Made by a program: the position numbers and the translations under genes. Shown piece by piece: positions 17,770 to 26,522 of a DNA stretch of 64,000 bases (the first letter of the stretch is position 1; each line of letters begins with the position of its first letter). The notes under the pieces were generated by a model. It had not been told where the DNA came from. It worked only from the letters and a program-made list of their open reading frames with translations, and did not search any database. The DNA is taken from contig NZ_CP036281.1 of assembly GCF_007750395.1 (NCBI RefSeq), positions 285,211-349,210 on the forward strand, written 5' to 3'. The stretch is from Polystyrenella longa. GTDB lineage: Bacteria > Planctomycetota > Planctomycetia > Planctomycetales > Planctomycetaceae.

Positions 17770-18068
17770 AACAGATTCTCGCACTTTGATTAACAATCAA
17801 AATCGAATTGATAGTAGCAGTTCCTAAAACATCAAAGGATTCGAACTCATTCTGAAAACTGGATTTGGCTGCATTTGAATCTGCAATTCAAAGGTGAATT
17901 TAATCGACCTGAGGATCTTTAACTTAGCTCTAAAACTCATGGGTCGCATCGTTCTGGAAAAGTTAATCATGCTCGACTGGTGTTGATTTTGATTCTTCTG
18001 GACTGATCTTGACGAACATTAGTGTTTTCGAGACAGTTTGAAAAAATTACACATAGGGATACTTCGAG
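17770..18068. other. Intergenic region upstream of the 142-residue orphan
   Basis: About 300 AT-rich bases with no coding signal. A stretch at 17851-17875 resembles the left part of the 74-nt repeat (TCTGAAAACTGGATTTGGCTGC), but the matching right arm is missing, so it may be a decayed copy or chance. Confidence 0.4.
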
Positions 18069-18497
18069 ATGAAATGGATTCACAGGATCATCGTGGCATA
18101 CTTGGTGGCAACCACCATGCATGTTCCGTTTCCTGTGTTTGATGGCGACAACCTACGGAGTGGTGAAGTAAGGTCGCATCAGTCAGTGTCCTACAGTGAT
18201 CGATTCGATGTCGATTTCATCCTGCTAGGTTATGATCTTCCAGATGATTCCGATGATGGACCTGTTGATGATGATCCTGAGGATGGATCGCACTCCGCCT
18301 TGGGGCTCCCTTTTTCTGTCACGAGAACTTTCTCCAACTCTGTCCTTCTCAGTGGCTTGTGTTACTATGCGCATGCATGGAATGATTGCTGGAATCTTGT
18401 CTGCATTCGAACCGCTTGCTCAATAGATGACCTTTCGTTTCGTGATATTTCATTTGGAAAGCTGTGTCAGAACGGAATCGCATGCCTGCGATGTTAA
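18069..18497 (+). CDS. Small orphan with signal-like N-terminus and acidic middle
   Basis: A 142-residue reading frame. The N-terminal MKWIHRIIVAYLVATTMHVPFP looks like a signal or anchor. Residues 45-78 are strongly acidic, with GYDLPDDSDDGPVDDDPEDG, a composition suited to Ca2+ or cation binding. After about residue 85 the character changes to Cys-rich sequence of uncertain quality, so a frameshift or decay near 18320 is possible. GGGATACTTCGAG precedes the ATG. It lies 87 bases before lpxA. The family is unknown to me. Confidence 0.5.
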   Translation: MKWIHRIIVAYLVATTMHVPFPVFDGDNLRSGEVRSHQSVSYSDRFDVDFILLGYDLPDDSDDGPVDDDPEDGSHSALGLPFSVTRTFSNSVLLSGLCYYAHAWNDCWNLVCIRTACSIDDLSFRDISFGKLCQNGIACLRC

Positions 18498-18584
18498 GCG
18501 GGAAATTGGTTCCGCTTGTTCTTCACATCAACCAGCTTTTCACCAGGCAGCGTGTATACTTGCTGTCTCTACAAGAGAAATATC

Positions 18585-19385
18585 ATGAAAATTCACCCAA
18601 GTGCATACGTCCATGCGGACGCTGTTGTACATCCGTCCTGCGAACTTGGTCCTAATGTCGTTATTGATGGACCTGCACATATTGGCCCTGATTGCCGAAT
18701 CGGCCCGTCAGCAATCATATTGGGGCACACGGAAATTGGTTCCGGTTGCACTATTCACTCTCACGCCGTAGTGGGTGATGTTCCACAGGACCATAAATAT
18801 CGAGGAGATTTGAGCTACTGTCGAATTGGCAGAGACTGTGTTATTCGAGAAGGAGTAACCATTCATAGAGCCAGCGTTCAGGAACACTCCACGATCGTCG
18901 GAGATCGCTGTTATCTAATGACGAATTCTCACGTTGCCCACGATTGCATCTTGTCTGATGACGTAACATTAGTGAGCGGTGCTCTCTTGGGAGGTCATGT
19001 CCAAATTGGTCGTAAAGCCATTATTTCGGGGAATACTGGCGTGCACCAATTCGTACGAATTGGTGCGATGACGATGATTGGGGCCGTCGCCATGATCAGT
19101 CAGGATATCCCGCCATACGTCATGACCAACCACAATGGAGAAATAGCAGGTCTTAATGCCATTGGATTAATAAGGGCTGATATATCCAGAGAGGAGCGGC
19201 AGGAAGTGAAGGCTTTGTTTAAGGTTATTTATCGATCTGGTATGGCGTTAAAAAGGGCCGTTGAACTTGCTGCGGAATTGGCAAAGACAGATGCCGGTCG
19301 CCAATTTATCGAATTCTTCGATTCGGAATCTCTCCGTGGCATTCGTAAATACAATGCCAACGGACGGCAACGGATAGTCGCCTAG
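18585..19385 (+). CDS. lpxA: Acyl-ACP:UDP-N-acetylglucosamine O-acyltransferase LpxA
   Basis: First step of lipid A synthesis: transfers a 3-hydroxyacyl chain to the 3-OH of UDP-GlcNAc. The 266-residue protein has a left-handed beta-helix of hexapeptide repeats (residues 1-190) and a C-terminal helical domain (about 200-260). The catalytic-region motif NSHVAHDC (His119 in the position of E. coli His125) and the trimer-core GNTGVHQFVRIGAMTMIGA are typical. The ATG at 18585 is preferred over 18516 because LpxA proteins begin close to the first hexapeptide. It stands alone rather than in an lpxD-fabZ-lpxA-lpxB cluster. It implies that this planctomycete makes lipid A or a relative. An IS remnant begins at its stop codon. 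Confidence 0.93.
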   Translation: MKIHPSAYVHADAVVHPSCELGPNVVIDGPAHIGPDCRIGPSAIILGHTEIGSGCTIHSHAVVGDVPQDHKYRGDLSYCRIGRDCVIREGVTIHRASVQEHSTIVGDRCYLMTNSHVAHDCILSDDVTLVSGALLGGHVQIGRKAIISGNTGVHQFVRIGAMTMIGAVAMISQDIPPYVMTNHNGEIAGLNAIGLIRADISREERQEVKALFKVIYRSGMALKRAVELAAELAKTDAGRQFIEFFDSESLRGIRKYNANGRQRIVA

Positions 19386-19719
19386 AGCCTTTACTGAAAC
19401 CGTCAGATTAGTGAACAGTTTGGTGGCCTGTTGATTTCATGGTTATCTCTCAGCGTTCAGGAGGCTCTATACAACGACACTCAGTGATGATCAATGGCTT
19501 CTGGCCTCGCGACACAAGAAGAATCGACAGAAGAAAACAACTCAGGATCGTTCAATCCTATACCTCTGGCTTAAACGCAGGAAAGTCGAACGGACGATCA
19601 GCTGACCGAAGTCCCCTTGTCGGCTGGTCGTGCACTACGAGTATTACACTCAACTCTATCGTGGCTTCGAGCAACTCACCTGGCTTTTCACTCTACTTAA
19701 ACAGTTTCGAAACTGCCTC
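19385..19719 (+). mobile_element. Decayed IS5-type insertion sequence remnant
   Basis: A left end GAGCCTTTACTGAAAC (19385-19400) and a right end GTTTCGAAACTGCCTC (19704-19719) are imperfect inverted repeats of each other (10 of 16). Between them lies only the C-terminal part of an IS5-type transposase, so the element has lost most of its length. The left end overlaps the last base of lpxA's stop codon. No clean target-site duplication is visible. Confidence 0.5.
19483..19710 (+). pseudogene. IS5-family transposase fragment (C-terminal end) with an in-frame stop
   Basis: Reading the frame of the codon at 19510 gives RHKKNRQKKTTQDRS, then LKRRKVERTIS, a TGA stop at 19603-19605, then CRLVVHYEYYTQLYRGFEQL and TWLFTLLKQF. 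This matches the IS5-type pattern HRRNRKxxTQDGR...RRWKVERTFAWLxxFRRLVVRYE...GFxxLxxIxxLLRxF. The stop falls exactly where the family has Trp (TGG to TGA). The N-terminal two thirds, including the first Asp residues of the DDE triad, are missing. It is a dead remnant. Confidence 0.75.
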
Positions 19720-19961
19720 CAAGACAAAATCTGGCTCTTTGAATATCAATCGAGTCTTATCTGAAGCCAAAAATTGCGTCCTCTCTCATTTTCGTAATCG
19801 AAAATGATCATCTCAACTTGTGGATATCTTCCATCTCCGTAACAATTTACGCGACCATTCGCGGAGAAATGTACTGAGAGAACCGGTAGTACTCGCGCTC
19901 ACTCGGCTCGGTTCAAACGGTCACGGCCGATTCTTTTCGCCATCGGTGGAAGGAGCACGTC

Positions 19962-22037
19962 ATGACCAGGAGGATGATGATGGAATTGATGCAGCAAATT
20001 ATTGACGACAAGCTTTTCCTGCTTGATCTCGACGCACGTGATATGAAAAGCGTGCTCGAGCAGACAGTCCAGTATATCGTCGATCATGATCATGTTGAGG
20101 AAGCTCATCAGACCGCTTTGCTGGAAAGTCTGATGGAGCGGGAACGAATTCGCTCGACGGCCATTGGGCACGCAGTTGCGGTTCCCCACGCCTACCTGGA
20201 GGGCGTCCCCCGTCCAATGGTGGTCTTCGTTCGTCTGAAACACTCCCTCAACCTGGGTGCTCCCGACCGAATTCCCACCCGATTTGTCTGCGTATTACTT
20301 GGTCCGCCCAATGCGGTTCAGGAACATCTGGATGCGCTGACTTTAATCGCTCAGCTGATGTCGGACGATGAGTTCCGTTATGAAGCGGGAGCGGCTCTGA
20401 ATGAACAGCAACTGGCTGATGCCTTTCAGCATTTTGTTCTGCGTAATTCGCCCGAGGCGAGTGCTCAGGCCAAAATACCGGAAGGAATGCATTTTTCCGG
20501 GAAATTCCTCGGAGGAATCATCCAGGACGTGCAACGTCGTGTGCCACATTACGTGAGTGACTTTGTCGATGGGTTGAATGCCAAGACGATCGCGTCCTCT
20601 GTCTTCCTGTTCTTTGCCTGCCTGGCTCCGGCGATTACCTTCGGCGGGATTATGGGACAGCAGACCGATGGCAGTATCGGTGCCGTGGAGATGCTGGTTG
20701 CGACCGCCGCTTGCGGCGTGATCTACGCGCTAATCGGTGGACAACCGATGACGATTCTCGGTGGGATCGGTCCGATGCTCGTCTTCACCAAGATTTTGTA
20801 TGACTTATGCCAGAGTTGGGATGTCCAGTTTCTGTCTGCTTATGCCTGGGTTGGTTTCTGGACGGCTGGTTTTCTGTTTCTTTTCGCAGTGACTGAAGCA
20901 AGTTGTCTGATGCGCTTCTTTACGCGCTTTACGGATGAAATCTTCGCCGCGCTGATGTCTCTCATCTTCATTTATGAATCTGTGCGCAATCTGCTCGCCA
21001 TCTTTAATGAAGGATTCGAGAACGGGGGCCGGTCACACGACACCTCATTCCTGTCACTTCTCCTCGCACTCGGCACATTCTATATCGCCATGTCGTTAAT
21101 GCGAATGCGACGGAGTCGGTATCTGGTTCCGTATATTCGAGAGTTCCTGGCCGATTTTGGTCCTGCTATCGCGATGGGCATCATGATCGCGATAGCCTGG
21201 ATGTGGAGTGGTGAAGTCGAACTTCATAAATTAACCGCCCCGGCCGGATTTAATACCACTTCGGGTCGCTCTTGGTTGGTTAATCCCTTTGATACACCCG
21301 GTTGGCTGCGTATGGCGGCGGCGGGACCGGCTCTGCTGGCGGCATTATTGATCGCGTTATCACAGAATATTACTTCTCGTCTTCTTAACAGCCCTGACCT
21401 CAAAATGAAGAAGGGGTCTGCCTATCATTACGACCTGCTGTTAATCGGTTTGATGGTGGGCGTCTGTTCGCTGTTCGGACTTCCCTGGCTTGTCGCGGCG
21501 ACGGTTCGATCACTGGCCCATGTTCGGGCACTGGCGACAGTCGAAGAAGTGGTCTCTCCCAATGCTGAAACCAAAGAGCAGGTGATTCACGTCAATGAAA
21601 ACCGTCTGACTGGTCTGGTGATCCATGTCTTTATCGGCTTCTCAATACTCTTATTGCCTTACCTACAGATTACACCTCTGTCTGTCCTGTATGGTCTCTT
21701 CCTGTATATGGGTGTGGTTTCTCTGTTTGGGAATCAGTTCTTCGAACGACTGGGTCTACTGGTGATGGATTCGAATCTCTATCCCCAAACCCACTACATG
21801 CGCCGCGTTCCTCCCAGAACGATTCACCGCTTTACCATCATTCAGCTTGCCTGTCTGACGGTGCTCTGTTTGGTCAACCTCAGCGATAAACAGTACCTGA
21901 AGATCCTCTTCCCGCTCTTCATCGCTCTGTTGGTTCCCGTCCGTCTATTAATGAACAAGCTGTTCCAACGCGACCACCTACTCGCGCTGGACGCCGATGA
22001 AGAACCGAAGGAAGAAGAGATGCAGTGGGCAGGGTGA
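19962..22037 (+). CDS. SLC4-type bicarbonate/anion transporter fused to an N-terminal PTS EIIA domain
   Basis: A 691-residue two-domain protein. Residues 8-160 are a PTS EIIA-type domain (fructose/Ntr class): RERIRSTAIGHAVAVPHA carries the phosphorylatable His76. After a linker, residues 178-655 form a multi-span HCO3_cotransp domain (PF00955); GGIIQDVQRRVPHYVSDFVD, ACLAPAITFGGIMGQQT and IGGQPMTILGGIGPMLVF correspond closely to the band 3/SLC4 signature blocks. The likely role is bicarbonate or anion uptake or exchange under control of a phosphorelay. The start at 19962 has GGAAGGAG seven bases upstream. No PTS gene lies next to it. The physical fusion is certain from one uninterrupted frame; the regulation is inference. 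Confidence 0.88.
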   Translation: MTRRMMMELMQQIIDDKLFLLDLDARDMKSVLEQTVQYIVDHDHVEEAHQTALLESLMERERIRSTAIGHAVAVPHAYLEGVPRPMVVFVRLKHSLNLGAPDRIPTRFVCVLLGPPNAVQEHLDALTLIAQLMSDDEFRYEAGAALNEQQLADAFQHFVLRNSPEASAQAKIPEGMHFSGKFLGGIIQDVQRRVPHYVSDFVDGLNAKTIASSVFLFFACLAPAITFGGIMGQQTDGSIGAVEMLVATAACGVIYALIGGQPMTILGGIGPMLVFTKILYDLCQSWDVQFLSAYAWVGFWTAGFLFLFAVTEASCLMRFFTRFTDEIFAALMSLIFIYESVRNLLAIFNEGFENGGRSHDTSFLSLLLALGTFYIAMSLMRMRRSRYLVPYIREFLADFGPAIAMGIMIAIAWMWSGEVELHKLTAPAGFNTTSGRSWLVNPFDTPGWLRMAAAGPALLAALLIALSQNITSRLLNSPDLKMKKGSAYHYDLLLIGLMVGVCSLFGLPWLVAATVRSLAHVRALATVEEVVSPNAETKEQVIHVNENRLTGLVIHVFIGFSILLLPYLQITPLSVLYGLFLYMGVVSLFGNQFFERLGLLVMDSNLYPQTHYMRRVPPRTIHRFTIIQLACLTVLCLVNLSDKQYLKILFPLFIALLVPVRLLMNKLFQRDHLLALDADEEPKEEEMQWAG

Positions 22038-22260
22038 TATGGTGGGGCAGAGACCACCGAGTCGATTCTCTCCCTTTAGGTGTCTGTTCCTGCCGATAAC
22101 AATCTATTATAGGCGTGTTTTCAATACCTGATTGCGTCCGTTGAAAAAGACTACTGGAACTGTGCACTGGATTAGAGCTGGTCAGTCAAAGGAGGGAATC
22201 CTTTAGGACGACGACTTTAATCGACAGATCAAGTGCTGCCTGAGTTCACTGTTATTCAAC

Positions 22261-23208
22261 TCAGCCCCGTGGGTGATGGGCCGAATGCACGTTCTTGAGA
22301 CGGGTGTGGTCGACGTGGGTGTAGATTTGCGTTGTGCTGATGTTGGCGTGGCCGAGGAGTTCCTGCAGGGCGCGGATTTCGGCTCCACGGGCCAGCATGT
22401 GGGTCGCGAAACTATGTCGGAGGGTGTGCGGGCTGATATTGCCTTTCGCTCCGATTCGAGTGGCGTACCGCTTAACCATGATCCAGACGACGTCTCTAGT
22501 CAGCTTCTTCCCGGATCGGGTCACGAAGAGATAGCCTGAATCTTCGCGACGGGTCATGGGGGGGCGTTCGAACTTCAGATATTTTTTGAGTGCCGTGATC
22601 GCTCGCGGGTTCAAATTCACCATCCGCTCTTTACTCCCCTTACCGAGGCAGCGGCAATAAGCTTCTTCCAGGTAAAGATCGCGGAGCTTCAAGCCGGTGA
22701 GTTCCGACGCACGGCATCCGGTGGCATAGAGTACAGAAAGGATCGCTTTGTCGCGAAGAGGGTAGGCGTCTTCGTGGTTGGGCGCTTCGAGCAGCTGGTC
22801 GACACGCTCCGGGCTGAGGACAGATGGAAGTTTCTGAGCCAGCTTAGGTGAATTAATCAGTTCCGCTTTGCTTTCGAGGATCACCCCTTCCAGTACCATA
22901 TAGCGGAAGAACATCTTGATGGAGATCAAGTGTCGAGCAATGCTGGTTGCGCTCAGGTTAGTATCGCGCAGGTGCTCAATGTAGCGAGAGAACAGATTCA
23001 GTTCGATCTCATTGATCTGGTTCGGGCCTTCGACTTTGTACCAGTCGACAAAACGGCCGACGTCGGTCCGGTAGGCCGAAATCGTGTTTTTTGCCATCCC
23101 GCATTCTGCTTCCAGATAATACAGAAACGGGTCGTAATGACGACTAAGATCCTGTCGAGGTTCTGTCGTGAATTTCGAACCGGGCGGTGGTCGCTTGCGG
23201 GGTGGCAT
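22261..23208 (-). CDS. xerD: Tyrosine recombinase XerD (site-specific, chromosome dimer resolution)
   Basis: Resolves chromosome dimers at dif together with XerC. The 315-residue protein has an N-terminal SAM-like core-binding domain (20-110) and a C-terminal catalytic domain with the full set: Arg166 (TGCRASELTGL), Lys193 (GKGSKER), His261-x-x-Arg264 (HTLRHSF), His287 (LGHANI) and nucleophile Tyr296 (TQIYTH). The start at 23208 has AGGAGG eight bases upstream; the reading frame extends to 23433, but that extension has no such site and no family similarity. It lies 279 bases downstream of the UvrD-like helicase on the same strand. XerC-type function is the alternative. Confidence 0.92.
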   Translation of the reverse strand: MPPRKRPPPGSKFTTEPRQDLSRHYDPFLYYLEAECGMAKNTISAYRTDVGRFVDWYKVEGPNQINEIELNLFSRYIEHLRDTNLSATSIARHLISIKMFFRYMVLEGVILESKAELINSPKLAQKLPSVLSPERVDQLLEAPNHEDAYPLRDKAILSVLYATGCRASELTGLKLRDLYLEEAYCRCLGKGSKERMVNLNPRAITALKKYLKFERPPMTRREDSGYLFVTRSGKKLTRDVVWIMVKRYATRIGAKGNISPHTLRHSFATHMLARGAEIRALQELLGHANISTTQIYTHVDHTRLKNVHSAHHPRG

Positions 23209-23486
23209 ACTTTCGATCCTCCTGAATTCGTTCAAATTAGTCGGTCTACAGTTAATATCGAACGAAATTCGAATATTGGAACCACGAAATACAGTAAATA
23301 GACCAAAAAGAGTACAGAAAGAGTTGGTTGGAACAATCACCTCGAATGGGCCCTGTCCAACAGTCGCATAAAAAGGATGATCGAATCGACCGGTGAAGCC
23401 AATCCGGAAAATTCGCCCATACTTCTCGCCCATATTTTATTGTATTGAGAATCTATCGTCGTGAGGCCGTTTCGAACTACTCCGAA

Positions 23487-25781
23487 TCATCGCATGCCGA
23501 TGGGTTGCAGGGGGCAGCGATCGGCTCGGAAGGTTTTGCCGACTTCTCCGCTGACGAAGTCGACGGTCACGGTCGCTTTGGAAGTTGGACCGGAGACGTG
23601 GACGATTTTGCCGCGACCGTAGCGGGGATGACGGACCTGCATACCGACATCGAAATGAAAACTTCCCGGATCGAGTGGGGGCTCTTCCGCAGAGGAACTG
23701 TTCAAGTCACTCGGTTGATTTGCTTTTAAAGCGTCCAGTTTGTCTCCCAGCAGATGCAGATTGTCGACGGTGATTTCCTGAGAGAGTTCGTTCCAGTCGT
23801 GTGCGGGTTCTTTAGGGCGACTCCAGTCCCGATCGTATTGTGACGAGGTGGACGTCCCAAAGCCGGAGGCCATATTCAGTTGTTCGAGCGACATCTCCCG
23901 CACAAAATCGGATGGGATCGTATGCAGTGTTTTCCCACGGAAAGCACGTTGGCGCGTTTGTGTCAGGACGAGGCCACGTTCGGCGCGGGTGATACCGACA
24001 AAGAGCAAACGGCGTTCTTCTTCGTATTCGCTGGCGTCGTTGGTTTTGAGTGCCCGCTCGTGCGGGATCAGATTCTGCTCGACTCCAATGATAAAAACGT
24101 GAGGAAACTCCAGGCCTTTGGCCGCATGCATGGTCATCAACGTGACCTGTCCTGCCTCGGAATCGATGGCATCGAGATCGGAGGCAAGTGAGGTCGATTC
24201 GAGAAATCCTTCGAGAGTCGGATCGTCCGGGTTTTCTTTGTCGTACTGTCGGGCGACGGTCAGGAGCTCTTCGATGTTCGATGTCTGTTCGTAATCCGCT
24301 TCCGTAAACTTCATCCCTTTCAAGTAACCGATGCGATCGATCACGGAGCGAAGTAATTGTTCCATTGAACCGGAGTCGGCCAGAGAGAAGTGATCCATCA
24401 ATTCGCCGAATTTTTTAAGCGCGAACTTCGCCCTCTTGTTCAAGGTCGGATGCTCTTCGACATGGTGGATCGCTTCTGTCATGGTCCACCGGTTCTGTGC
24501 TGCCCACCGGCGAAGTTTGTTCTGTGTCTGTTTACCAATACCGCGTGTCGGGCGATTTACGATTCGGGCGAAAGCGGCGTAGTCGTCTGGATTACAAATC
24601 AGACGGAGATACGACAGCATGTCTTTGATTTCTGCCCGCTCGTAGAAAGCGACCCCTGCGGCAACCTGGTAGGGGATTTGCCAACGCGTCAACGCGAGTT
24701 CAAGCTCCCGTGAGAGCGCGTTCACCCGATAAAAAATGGCGACGTCCGACCAGTTGACCCCTTCGCTTTCTGCCAGTTGTTTGATCGACGCGGCAACCAT
24801 GTCCGCTTCTTCTCGCCCATCGGTATAGGTGTGAAGTTCGACCGGTTTACCGACATCGTTGTTGGTGAACAGTTCCTTGGGTTTACGTTGGACATTGTGG
24901 GCGATTAATTCATCGGCCGCTTTTAGAATCGATTTAGTACTGCGGAAGTTGTCCTGCAGACGAACGAGTTGCGATTCAGGATAGTCTCGTTCAAAGCGGA
25001 GGATATTATCGATGCGGGCGCCACGCCAACCATAGATCGACTGGTCCGGGTCGCCCGTGGCACAGATGTTCTGTTGATCATGGGACAGCATGCGGATCAA
25101 CTGGTACTGGGCCAGGTTGGTGTCCTGGTATTCGTCGACCAGCGTGTATTGATAATGCTCGTCGATTTGGGCGCGGAGTTCGTTGTTCTCGGCCAATAGT
25201 TGGACGACGTGCATTAACAGGTCATCGAAATCGACGGCATTGGAACGGAGCAGCAGCTTCTGGTATTCGGGGAAGGCCCGCGCGACGACCGCCTGATAAT
25301 GGTCGCCCGTGCTTTCGTTGAAATTTCGAGCGAACTGATTTGCCGAAACGAGATCGTTCTTCGCCTTACTGATCTGGTTTAGAATGTTCCCCGGCGGGTA
25401 ATGGACGGGGTCGATATCGAGATCGTTCAGGACCTGTTTGAGGACCGATTTCTGATCGGACGTGCTGAAGATAGTAAAGTTCGACTTCAAACCAATCATG
25501 CGGGCGTTGCGGCGGAGCAGGTAGGCGCAGAATTTGTGAAAGGTGCTGATCCACATTTGCCGACCGGGAACCAGTCGACGAACCCGGTCGGACATTTCGC
25601 GGGCCGCTTTGTTGGTGAAGGTGATCGCCAGAATCCGTCGCGGATCGACTCCGCGGTCGACCAATCGGGCGATGCGATGGGTGATCACGCGAGTTTTTCC
25701 TGAACCGGGACCAGCCAGTACGAGCAGAGGCCCAAACTGATGTTCGACGGCGGTTTGTTGTGATTCTGTGAGTCGCTCCAT
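23487..25781 (-). CDS. UvrD/PcrA-type superfamily 1 DNA helicase
   Basis: An ATP-dependent 3'-5' helicase for nucleotide-excision and mismatch repair and for clearing recombination intermediates. The 764-residue protein has the Q-motif LTESQQTAVEH (4-14), Walker A AGPGSGKT (23-30), the Walker B-type DEYQDTNLAQYQLIRML, GDPDQSIYGWRGA, RLQDNFRST and, near 560, VTLMTMHAAKGLEFPHVF with RRLLFVGITRAERGL. The C-terminal GMQVRHPRYGRGKIVHVSG matches the Tudor-like tail of PcrA, which contacts RNA polymerase. The ATG at 25781 begins the conserved MERLTESQ; a longer frame to 25838 is unlikely. Confidence 0.94.
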   Translation of the reverse strand: MERLTESQQTAVEHQFGPLLVLAGPGSGKTRVITHRIARLVDRGVDPRRILAITFTNKAAREMSDRVRRLVPGRQMWISTFHKFCAYLLRRNARMIGLKSNFTIFSTSDQKSVLKQVLNDLDIDPVHYPPGNILNQISKAKNDLVSANQFARNFNESTGDHYQAVVARAFPEYQKLLLRSNAVDFDDLLMHVVQLLAENNELRAQIDEHYQYTLVDEYQDTNLAQYQLIRMLSHDQQNICATGDPDQSIYGWRGARIDNILRFERDYPESQLVRLQDNFRSTKSILKAADELIAHNVQRKPKELFTNNDVGKPVELHTYTDGREEADMVAASIKQLAESEGVNWSDVAIFYRVNALSRELELALTRWQIPYQVAAGVAFYERAEIKDMLSYLRLICNPDDYAAFARIVNRPTRGIGKQTQNKLRRWAAQNRWTMTEAIHHVEEHPTLNKRAKFALKKFGELMDHFSLADSGSMEQLLRSVIDRIGYLKGMKFTEADYEQTSNIEELLTVARQYDKENPDDPTLEGFLESTSLASDLDAIDSEAGQVTLMTMHAAKGLEFPHVFIIGVEQNLIPHERALKTNDASEYEEERRLLFVGITRAERGLVLTQTRQRAFRGKTLHTIPSDFVREMSLEQLNMASGFGTSTSSQYDRDWSRPKEPAHDWNELSQEITVDNLHLLGDKLDALKANQPSDLNSSSAEEPPLDPGSFHFDVGMQVRHPRYGRGKIVHVSGPTSKATVTVDFVSGEVGKTFRADRCPLQPIGMR

Positions 25782-26522
25782 CAATCGACCTGTTTTTGCA
25801 ATTCCATTCGATTTTTGAAAATGGTGTCCCGATTCCACCGAAAGGCTGTTTTCATGCTGCCTGCATGCATTTCGGTTGTAAGCGATGCAGGGTGGGGACG
25901 TCCACTCAATTCGATTCGGGAACTGACGAAAAAGAACCTGTCATCTCTGGGAATAGGAGTTTTGGGATATCTTAAGAGTTTACGAATTCAGAAAAGCCCC
26001 CATCGTACCGCAATTGTTATTTTGCAGGTCCAATTATAGAATCAGGGTAATCGAAGCAGAATAGGCAGAGTGTTCTTTTGCCGATGCTGGATAAGAATGT
26101 CTTTGTTCAGCGAAGTATTCGCGAAAGATCACGGGTTTGATTTGAATAGAAATTCGACATGTTCACTCGCATGAGCAGTTTGGATTCGAGAGCCACTATT
26201 TTCGCCTCGATTGTATTAGCGAGCCCCTCAAAATTTACCCAACTGTTACCCCTCGATTCTGGTTGGCCTCTTTTCGGGACTTCACCAGTGGAGACAGACT
26301 TTCCTTTCGTCTGCCTTTCTAGAAGCCCGATAATTCCGATATTGTCTGTTGCGCAATCACCTATGACAGTGCAACAGCGTCGGGGCAAGCCAGGTTTCGT
26401 TCTCCGTGAGAGAAGAAACCCCTCTGAGGTGACAGTTACTTCACGCAACACTGTTACGTCATACCACACAGCTACTCCCCGTAGCTTCATGACGCCAAGA
26501 CATCGAGGAACAAGGAGCAGGA
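25782..26522. other. Intergenic region between the helicase and the 733-residue exported orphan
   Basis: About 740 bases of divergent upstream DNA. Overlapping frames on both strands (26107-26490 minus, 26159-26677 plus) have Ser/Thr/Arg-rich translations without domain character and are not accepted. GACAGACTTTCCTTTCGTCTG near 26291-26311 can form a small hairpin. Promoters for both flanking genes must lie here. Confidence 0.4.

Noticed and set aside
17851-17924. Possible fifth copy of the 74-nt repeat
   Set aside because: Only the left part resembles the family; no complementary right arm is present at the expected distance.
19439-19807. 122-codon plus-strand frame downstream of lpxA
   Set aside because: A different frame of the same DNA encodes the transposase remnant, so this frame is a by-product.
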